In this document: positions 58,484 through 64,000 of the stretch, one piece after another | How positions within the stretch are numbered: position 1 is the stretch's first letter | Layout: each line of letters opens with the position of its first letter | Assembly (NCBI RefSeq): GCF_014701235.1 | Contig: NZ_AP022873.1 | Span: 1,426,001-1,490,000 of the forward strand | Reading direction: 5' to 3' | Source of the DNA: Dissulfurispira thermophila | Lineage (GTDB): Bacteria; Nitrospirota; Thermodesulfovibrionia; Thermodesulfovibrionales; Dissulfurispiraceae | Length of the DNA stretch: 64,000 nucleotides | The notes under the pieces: generated by a model | What the model was told of the DNA's origin: nothing | Databases searched by the model: none | What the model saw: only the letters and a program-made list of their open reading frames with translations | Translations under genes and position numbers: made by a program

Positions 58484-59182
58484 TTAAAGCTCTGGATTCA
58501 GTATCTCCATTGTATCATCCTTCATACCGAGTGCATAAATCTTTTTTTGACTCAAATACCTTACAATGTCATCATCAATGTAAAGAGATGCAAAAATAGG
58601 TATAATTACCTTACCTTCATGCTCTGGAAAATATTCAAAAAACTCTCCACTTCCAAGAAAATCTGCAAATTCATCTATATACCCTGTCCTTGCAGTTGCC
58701 TTTGTCTCATTTAGAATAATCTTATTATTGCAGACAGCTATGACATCAAACTCCCTCTTTTTGGACCTATCCTTTGTGTTAATCCTTTTTCTCCTTATCA
58801 TGATGTCTTCAATGTCTTCACATCCAAAATACTCTCTGGCAAGTCTCGGAATATTTGGAAACACTATATCTTCCACAAGTGTGCCCATTTTATTGGCGAG
58901 ATCTCCCCACTGACGAGCCATTCTCCTGCGATCTTCATCAATCGTCTGCCTCCATGATAAGGTCCCATCCTTGAATTCCTTCATCTCATCTTTGAATTCC
59001 TTCATCTCGTCTTTGAATTCCTTCATCTCATCTTTGAATTCCTTCATCTCGTCTTTGAATTCCTTCATCTCATCCTTGAATTCCTTCATCTCTTTTTCGA
59101 GTTTCAGTGTCTGGAGAATCAACTGCCCCATCAAAAGTTCAAGATCAGTTGTCCTATGTTCAAGTTCTTCAATGGTAGGCAT
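58484..59182 (-). CDS. DUF3782-like nuclease-fold protein with heptad repeat
   Basis: A 232-residue protein. The N-terminal third is a coiled coil made of tandem seven-residue units EFKDEMK repeated six times (about residues 32-75), encoded by a 21-bp DNA repeat. The C-terminal part (about 95-225) has a PD-(D/E)XK-like core: KKREFDVIAVCNNKIILNET with KATA, typical of the DUF3782/YraN-related uncharacterised nucleases. Function unknown; such proteins are common and often multicopy. The gap downstream of it (58355-58483) shows nothing but short AGATTGAG repeats. Confidence 0.7.
   Translation of the reverse strand: MPTIEELEHRTTDLELLMGQLILQTLKLEKEMKEFKDEMKEFKDEMKEFKDEMKEFKDEMKEFKDEMKEFKDGTLSWRQTIDEDRRRMARQWGDLANKMGTLVEDIVFPNIPRLAREYFGCEDIEDIMIRRKRINTKDRSKKREFDVIAVCNNKIILNETKATARTGYIDEFADFLGSGEFFEYFPEHEGKVIIPIFASLYIDDDIVRYLSQKKIYALGMKDDTMEILNPEL
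58971..59096. repeat. Six in-frame 21-bp tandem repeats
   Basis: Units at 58971, 58992, 59013, 59034, 59055 and 59076, each TTGAATTCCTTCATCTC plus four bases. The variable end alternates ATCT/GTCT in the first four units, suggesting duplication of a 42-bp block. Because the period is a multiple of 3 and encodes one heptad, copy changes lengthen or shorten the coiled coil without a frameshift. Confidence 0.9.
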
Positions 59183-59247
59183 ATCAAGACCTCCTCTTAT
59201 TTTTAAAATTATACCACATTACGACTTGAACTTTACCATAATCTGTA

Positions 59248-59652
59248 ATGAAAATTTCTAATCGCCCCTACACCTTTTTACCATTTCAGAGCCATTATTG
59301 CTATAATTCAATAAATCCCGACACCCCACGCATCAAGGAGGCAAAAGCTATAGCTGATGAAAAAGACAGAGAAGAAAGCCTTACCCTTGATAAAAAGGCA
59401 ATAGATGTTTTGATAGCAAAAATAATACCCACATCTAAGTATTTTGAAAGCCGTTTTGACCACTTACAATATCAAATAAACGAAATCAAGATAGGTATCA
59501 AAGAGTTTGAAAAGCGCATAGACAGTCGTTTTGAACAAGTAAATAAACGATTTGATCAGATTGAGATAAAGCTGGACAAGCTCCTTGAAGCAATAGATGT
59601 GAAAATAGACACTGGTTTAAGGGAAAAGTTGCACCGCACGACTTTTTCATAA
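59248..59652 (+). CDS. Hypothetical coiled-coil protein
   Basis: A frame of up to 134 residues. The first 30 residues look non-coding (no ribosome-binding site at 59248), while from about 59325 the sequence is charged and helical: EKDREESLTLDKKAIDVLIA, then YFESRFDHLQYQINEIKIGI and RFEQVNKRFDQIEIKLDKLL, a coiled coil of the RFEQVxKRFDQ type common in uncharacterised bacterial proteins. It may be a fragment of a longer gene whose start was lost. Existence as a functional gene is uncertain. Confidence 0.4.
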   Translation: MKISNRPYTFLPFQSHYCYNSINPDTPRIKEAKAIADEKDREESLTLDKKAIDVLIAKIIPTSKYFESRFDHLQYQINEIKIGIKEFEKRIDSRFEQVNKRFDQIEIKLDKLLEAIDVKIDTGLREKLHRTTFS

Positions 59653-59655
59653 GGT

Positions 59656-60417
59656 TTACTCATTGAATATTAATAAAGCACTCCCATAGTTCTCTTTTGG
59701 GAGATTTGCTCCGCATTCCTTAAAATACCTGAGCCAGAAGTTCTGAATATTTTGATATTGCTCCCTCGTAGGTGCCTTTGCCCCTACCACATAGACATTC
59801 ACACCTGATAAATCGGGCAGTCTCTTCTTTATCTTCTCATGATTGATGATTTCACCAATCCTTTTGTCAGATAGTCTCTCCCTTTCAAAATTATATTCAG
59901 AGGAATCCTCAATCATATCAGACATTATTATCAACACTGCCTTGTCTTTTTTATCCTTTTTAAATACCTTCTCTGCCACCTGCAAAGAGCCTAAAATATC
60001 TGTCTTTCTTGAGAAATCAGAGTTTGAATTCAATAACCCCTCTATTTTTTTACCTATCTCATCAAATCTTATCTTTGCTTCTCTTTCAGCTTTAGTTACT
60101 GCCTGTTTCCAGTAAAAATCATTCTTTTGAGGAGGTGGGTATGGAAAGTCTTCATCAATGAGTGGCTTGGTTTCCATTTCAGACAATCTGGTTATCTTCC
60201 ACACAAATAAATGGTCTCCGAGTTTAACTTTTGGAATTACCTTTTTTATAGCGTCTATATAGTCCTTACGAGCTTCTCTAACACTCTCAGAGTAATCAAT
60301 AAGAACCAATACTGTCTTATTTGGAGATTTCTGTGATTTAGCATCCTTACATGAGATGATGCCTAACATACTGATAATAGCAAAAAAAGTTATTAAACAA
60401 CTAACAATCCTATGCAT
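59656..60417 (-). CDS. Lipoprotein with von Willebrand A-like domain
   Basis: A 253-residue protein with a lipoprotein signal (MHRIVSCLITFFAIISMLGI, SC lipobox) and a VWA-like fold: KTVLVLIDYSESVREARKDY (DxSxS metal-site variant), ETKPLIDEDFPYPPP, and KKDKAVLIIMSDMIEDSSEY (strand 4 Asp). The C-terminus has VNVYVVGAKAPTREQYQNIQ. Start 60417 is chosen by AAGGAGGAGG upstream; the start overlaps the previous gene by 8 nt. Partner and function unknown, but coupling with the membrane protein is strong. Confidence 0.72.
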   Translation of the reverse strand: MHRIVSCLITFFAIISMLGIISCKDAKSQKSPNKTVLVLIDYSESVREARKDYIDAIKKVIPKVKLGDHLFVWKITRLSEMETKPLIDEDFPYPPPQKNDFYWKQAVTKAEREAKIRFDEIGKKIEGLLNSNSDFSRKTDILGSLQVAEKVFKKDKKDKAVLIIMSDMIEDSSEYNFERERLSDKRIGEIINHEKIKKRLPDLSGVNVYVVGAKAPTREQYQNIQNFWLRYFKECGANLPKENYGSALLIFNE

Positions 60418-61540
60418 TTGCCTCCTCCTTATGAGAACAATCACGGTCAAGTTTTTCAAGGGCCTCTGGAATCTTAATAAGTGTTTCAGGGTCAACTTTA
60501 AATGATTCAGGCAATGTTCTATCTTTTCTTGCACACATATTTGCATGCCTGTAAGCCCTTATGAGTGTAACCCATTTATCCCTTTCCTCCTCTGCTTTGT
60601 GTTTATATCTATCAAAAGTATGTTCTCGCTCTGAATAAGCCTTGTTGAAGTTTTCAATAGCCTCTTCTAATTTCTTTGCTACTCGTTCGACATCTCCACC
60701 TTCTTTCTTAAGACTTTTCATTGCCTCCTCATATTCCCTTTTAGCCTTGCTATATACTTCTGGGTCTGTCCTCGCTTCTTTATATGATAAAAAGGTCATG
60801 ATAGTAAATATTGCAAGGTTAAAGACAATAAGGACTATTGCCAACGTAGTTGGACTCATATTAATCTTCACTTCTGAGGCTTCAAAGAATGTTTCTCTTA
60901 AAACAGCAAGTCCTACAAGAAGAGATGAGACAACAACAAAGCTAACAACAATCCATATTTTATCTACACTTGTTTTTTTCTCTTTTTTAATAAAATGTCC
61001 TAATAGTTCGGCTGATAATGGGATTATGATGATAATCGCCCCAGCCATGACATAGGTCTTCCATTCCTCTTCTGCCAGCATCTGAAAAACAAAATAGTTT
61101 ATTAGACCCTCTCCCATAAAAATCGCAATAAAAATTAACCAATACAAAGTAATTGGTATCCACCGCGGTGGAAACTCAAAAAATGCCTTTTTCGCTGTTT
61201 CAAAAGCCTTAATCGCATCTTTATGCTCGTTATCTTCTTGTTCTATCTTTTTTTCTAAATTCTCTTTTTCAGCCTTGGCATTGCAATATTTGGACATTAG
61301 CACCTCATCTTCTTTAGACCATTCAATGCCGATTCTTTCTAAATTCTCATGGGCTGCTGAGATAAGAGTGTGTTCATATTGTGAATATTCTTTTTGATTA
61401 ATAGGTGGGTCAGGGTCTATTGATTCCCATAAGGGCCATCCTGGAAAAGGTCTCCACGGCTTCCATCTCCAGCCTCTGCCATCATTCCTACCCTGCCTTT
61501 TTACCTCTCTTAAGGTATAAACATTAGCATGATATTTCAC
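60410..61540 (-). CDS. Membrane protein with flanking coiled coils, unknown function
   Basis: A 376-residue protein: proline/tryptophan-rich start (RGWRWKPWRPFPGWPLWESI), helical region (residues about 60-110), four to five membrane segments (about 125-265), then a long charged coiled coil (KAKREYEEAMKSLKKEGGDV ... EREHTFDRYKHKAEEERDKW) and a tail ending KEEANA. No known domain is recognised. It is coupled by 8-nt overlap to the VWA-like lipoprotein gene, so the two probably form an envelope complex. No ribosome-binding motif stands out upstream. Confidence 0.65.
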   Translation of the reverse strand: MKYHANVYTLREVKRQGRNDGRGWRWKPWRPFPGWPLWESIDPDPPINQKEYSQYEHTLISAAHENLERIGIEWSKEDEVLMSKYCNAKAEKENLEKKIEQEDNEHKDAIKAFETAKKAFFEFPPRWIPITLYWLIFIAIFMGEGLINYFVFQMLAEEEWKTYVMAGAIIIIIPLSAELLGHFIKKEKKTSVDKIWIVVSFVVVSSLLVGLAVLRETFFEASEVKINMSPTTLAIVLIVFNLAIFTIMTFLSYKEARTDPEVYSKAKREYEEAMKSLKKEGGDVERVAKKLEEAIENFNKAYSEREHTFDRYKHKAEEERDKWVTLIRAYRHANMCARKDRTLPESFKVDPETLIKIPEALEKLDRDCSHKEEANA

Positions 61541-61663
61541 AGTTTACCCTCCACATAATGTAATCAAGGCATCTTCTGATTTTTTTATTCTAAATTATTC
61601 TATTTCTTTGATAAAAAGTCAAGACGGAAAGAAAAGCTACGCCTGAAATTGCTGATTGAAACT

Positions 61664-61800
61664 GTCATTGCGAGTGAAGCAAAGCAAACTTCGGCTTTGG
61701 CTCACTTCGTAAGCCTCGCAATGACGGTGAATGGTCTCACTCCTCGCAACGACCTTTCAGATCAGATTGCCACGCACCCTTTGGGTACTCGCAATGGGGT
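61664..61800. repeat. Dispersed palindromic repeat
   Basis: In the 600-bp region 61541-62148 without an intact gene. GTCATTGCGAGTGAAGC at the left pairs with GCCTCGCAATGACGG; further on CTCGCAACGACC and AGATTGCCACGCACCCTTTG continue the pattern. Same family as 43567-43707. Confidence 0.6.
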
Positions 61801-61819
61801 ACAGAATGATAGTCAGTGC

Positions 61820-62162
61820 AATGTTTTATTACTTCTATCGGCAATTTCAGGGCCACAAGCTTATCCGCAAAAGTGTCCTAAACCCCGAAAGGGACATTTG
61901 CGAAGATTCTGAGAGGCTCATTGAACCCATGAAATTTATAACTCATTGATTTATAAGGATTTCCTTAAAAACCCGATCTTCGAAAATCTCTCAAGGGGCT
62001 TCAGATTATCCTAACTACTTGATCTTCCTGAGAAAATATATCCAAACGCTCTATCTTTTCGAGACAGTCCTTGCAGAGGTAGTAGTACAGAATTATATCC
62101 TCGCCCCGGACAGCCTACAGAGAGAGGGCATCGAAAAAGCTCTCAAGAGTGCTGGACATTGA
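61820..62162 (+). pseudogene. Unrecognised gene remnant with two frame changes
   Basis: A coding-like stretch reads FYYFYRQFQGHKLIRKSVLN, ERDICEDSERLIEPMKFITH in one frame, FYKDFLKNPIFENLSRGFRLS in another, then returns to the first with DYPNYLIFLRKYIQTLYLFE, TVLAEVVVQNYILAPDSLQR and EGIEKALKSAGH before TGA at 62160. The segments join naturally if two indels are repaired. Composition is protein-like. I do not recognise the family; its proximity to RT-Cas1 does not prove a Cas link. Confidence 0.4.
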
Positions 62163-62169
62163 AATTGAC

Positions 62170-62613
62170 ATGCCCTTTGGATATATCATATTACGTCTTA
62201 TAGAGACATGGGAGGAGATATACACAGGAAAGACAACTGTTTCAATAGATGAAAATCTTATAAGAGAGGCGCTAAGGGTTACACATCTGAGAACAAAGAA
62301 AGAGGTTATCGAAAAAGGGCTGAAGGAATCACTCAAATTAAAAAACCGTGAACTCCTAATAAAAGAACTCGGAACCTTTGATACAGACCTGTCTTTAGAT
62401 GAGTTAAAGAAAAGAAGGGCTGGAAAAGTAATTATGATTCTTATCGATACATCTGCATGGATATTTGCCCTCAAAAAGAACTTCCATGAGCCTATTGCAC
62501 GAATCATAAAACGAGCCATAGATATATCGTATATAGACGGTCAATTAAGCATTGGCACCTACATCTTGTTGTGTAAGGTGTGCGGTAAATATTTGTGCAA
62601 CAGGCTCTTATAA
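62170..62613 (+). pseudogene. VapB antitoxin fused in frame to a truncated VapC toxin
   Basis: The N-terminal half carries a VapB-like ribbon-helix-helix sequence (GKTTVSIDENLIREALRVTH, KKEVIEKGLKESLKLKNREL) but the expected ATG just before KTTVS is missing; the frame remains open upstream. VapB then runs, without a stop, into MILIDTSAWIFALKKNFHEP, the start of a PIN-domain VapC. After about 25 residues the PIN homology is lost and the frame ends early at 62611, so the toxin lacks its later acidic residues. Probably inactive; the antitoxin part might still be made. Confidence 0.55.
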
Positions 62614-62623
62614 TGATAAAGAA

Positions 62624-64000
62624 TCACTGACCCTTCCATCTATAAAATATCAGGGCTTCATCCATAATCATATATTGTTTAACTCTTATAATCTGGGAAT
62701 AAATTTCGTCCTTGATGGACACTGTATTTTTTTTAGATTTTCTGTCCAGTTCTGCCTCAAAAATATTGAGAAAGGTCTTTATAGCATTTTTCCTGAGATA
62801 AAAACCCTTTTCTGTCTCAGTAAAGTCATCTTCCTTTATCATATTCATATTCAATATCTTTATTATAATTCCCTCTGTTTGCGCCCTGAAAGGCTCCTGA
62901 ATGTCAGCAGCGAGTGATTCATATCTGTTCTCAGGTGCATGAAGAAAACCTAGATATGGGTTAAGTCCCACTGATCTTATTGTTGCGTTTATTCTTGAAA
63001 AAATTACATAATGAGCAAGATTAAGAAGAGAGTTAATCCTGTCTGGCGACTCCCTCCTGCGATGTTTTATATGAAAAGCTGGATTATCAATCAAGGTATT
63101 CAAGGCACCAAAAAACATTTTTGATGTTATGCCCTCGATACCTCTTAATTCATTAAGGTCTGTTGATAAATTTACTGAATCTAATGCCCTGTCTATTGCA
63201 TGGAAGATGGGGGCATCCGATGAAAGTCTTTTGCTCCTGAAAAGGGTTTTATAGTTTTCTAATTTTGACAAGACTATGTCCTTTGCAATCTCGTGCCTCA
63301 TGGCATCAGAGAGATTATAATATTTGTTTGCCTGTTGATAGGAAATATCAAAATGTGCCTTTGTCTCTGGCTTTATGGTGGTTACAAAATAACCCGAACC
63401 GAGTGTCAGAGTCAGGGGAATATTCCATTCCGTGCACTTTTTGATAAGGGATGAAGATAATGCCACATTTCCCATAGCCATTATTTCACTCAGGCGCCTG
63501 ATTGGCAAACTCTCGATTGTCTGCCCATTTTTTTTGATACTGATGGTATCACCATTAAGAGATATAAACACATATGGCTCTGTGATATAAAGGGGTTTTT
63601 TAAATCTTCTCACCGTCTCACCAGATATAGCAATTACCTCACCCTTTTTAAACTGGAGGCCGAGGAATTCAAAACCATCAAAAACGCTCTTAATTGCTGT
63701 CTTTTCCTTCTTGAGTCTCATGCCGAGATCAGATAAAAATGATTCGGTCTTCAGTAATGCCTCCTCTGCTTCAGCTTTTGACTTCGTGAGAATAACAAAG
63801 TCGTCAGCATAACGAATAAGCCTCAGGTTCATCCCCGCAATCTGTTCATCAAAAGTATCGAGATAGAGATTTGCAAAAAGTGGTGATAGAGGGTTACCTT
63901 GAGCAAGCCCTTTTGTACGAGGATGATAGGTGTTAGATTCATAATACCCATTTGTGAGGAGTTTTTTTATCGTAGTCTTTGTTATGATGTCTTTTGACGG
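62624..64000 (-). CDS. Reverse transcriptase-Cas1 fusion (5' end beyond window)
   Basis: The 458 visible residues include the C-terminal part of a group II-intron-like reverse transcriptase: TKGLAQGNPLSPLFANLYLD (motif 4) and catalytic RYADDFVIL, then thumb-like KTAIKSVFDGFEFLGLQFKK. It fuses directly to Cas1, from about TEPYVFISLNGDTISIKKNG. The Cas1 catalytic residues are present: Glu in LRGIEGITSKMFF, His in YLGFLHAP, Asp in SLAADIQEPFRA. RT-Cas1 proteins can acquire spacers from RNA, usually in type III systems. The frame is open to the right edge, so the N-terminus (possibly Cas6) is outside. No cas2 follows, and no array is in the window. Confidence 0.93.
   Translation of the reverse strand, partial: PSKDIITKTTIKKLLTNGYYESNTYHPRTKGLAQGNPLSPLFANLYLDTFDEQIAGMNLRLIRYADDFVILTKSKAEAEEALLKTESFLSDLGMRLKKEKTAIKSVFDGFEFLGLQFKKGEVIAISGETVRRFKKPLYITEPYVFISLNGDTISIKKNGQTIESLPIRRLSEIMAMGNVALSSSLIKKCTEWNIPLTLTLGSGYFVTTIKPETKAHFDISYQQANKYYNLSDAMRHEIAKDIVLSKLENYKTLFRSKRLSSDAPIFHAIDRALDSVNLSTDLNELRGIEGITSKMFFGALNTLIDNPAFHIKHRRRESPDRINSLLNLAHYVIFSRINATIRSVGLNPYLGFLHAPENRYESLAADIQEPFRAQTEGIIIKILNMNMIKEDDFTETEKGFYLRKNAIKTFLNIFEAELDRKSKKNTVSIKDEIYSQIIRVKQYMIMDEALIFYRWKGQ

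Noticed and set aside
58971-59261. Plus-strand gene made of MNSFISSL repeats
   Set aside because: It is the antisense shadow of the heptad-repeat gene; the minus-strand frame has a recognisable nuclease-like domain and coherent length.
61541-64000. CRISPR array near RT-Cas1
   Set aside because: The repeats at 61664-61800 are an imperfect palindromic dispersed element, not regularly spaced identical direct repeats with unique spacers.

Overview
The window is a 64 kb piece of a low-GC bacterial chromosome. Gene content suggests an anaerobic or microaerophilic, sulfur-active lineage, most likely Nitrospirota (Thermodesulfovibrionia-like), with a deltaproteobacterial lineage as the alternative. 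The reasons are two bd-family oxidases (one fused to a cytochrome c), a split-Soret cytochrome, YedE/YedF/DsrE sulfur or selenium proteins, an ArsS-type radical SAM enzyme, a selenium-type LysR regulator and an RT-Cas1 fusion. The taxonomic assignment is inference from gene families; no rRNA is present.

Layout. 1-1.2 kb: plsX (partial) and fabH. 1.2-11 kb (minus): a sensor-kinase-like protein lacking the phospho-acceptor His, a TVP38 membrane protein, a slipin, and an AddAB-like helicase-nuclease pair with a patatin phospholipase between its subunits. 11-15 kb (plus): hpt, queD, pmbA, then an acyl-CoA dehydrogenase. 15-25.6 kb (minus): a respiratory block holding canonical cydAB, an Rrf2 regulator, a frameshifted ccoQ-like gene, yeiH, a PAS/HisKA protein without ATPase, fixH, a SafE-type protein, a 3'-truncated ccoI, ccoS, and a bd-like oxidase pair whose large subunit ends in a CxxCH domain. 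No ccoN/O/P is present, so this looks like cbb3 assembly genes left beside another oxidase. 25.6-33.6 kb (minus): ubiB, a phasin-like protein, alaS, a lipoprotein, recX, pilT, recA. 33.5-37.5 kb: broken toxin-antitoxin type genes (TumE-like, MNT, HEPN), an XRE regulator and a PilB/GspE ATPase. 37.5-42.6 kb: an Hsp90-like ATPase, thpR, pgpA, Nudix, queE and a membrane hydrolase.

The most unusual feature is at 43861-43987. It is a 127-nt tRNA with the body plan of bacterial tRNA-Sec (8-bp acceptor, 5-bp T stem, 6-bp D stem) but with anticodon GCA (Cys), discriminator U and a 52-nt branched variable arm. That arm contains a second hairpin with a Met-like CAU anticodon loop. The tRNA lies between a selenium-type LysR gene and yedE, at the head of a sulfur/selenium/arsenic-related gene set (43.9-53.5 kb): yedE, a small exported protein, a YVTN propeller, split-Soret cytochrome c, an ArsS-like radical SAM protein, yedF, rhodanese, TIGR04283- and TIGR04282-type proteins, an Fe-S/TVP38 fusion and DsrE.

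53.5-59.2 kb (minus): cold-shock protein, ppdK, acyl-CoA synthetase, and a nuclease-like protein with a 6 x 21-bp in-frame repeat. 59.2-61.5 kb: an unknown coiled-coil protein and a von Willebrand-like lipoprotein paired with a membrane/coiled-coil protein. 61.5-62.6 kb: dispersed repeats, an unrecognised gene remnant and a fused, truncated VapBC. 62.6-64 kb: an RT-Cas1 fusion running off the right edge. No CRISPR array is visible.
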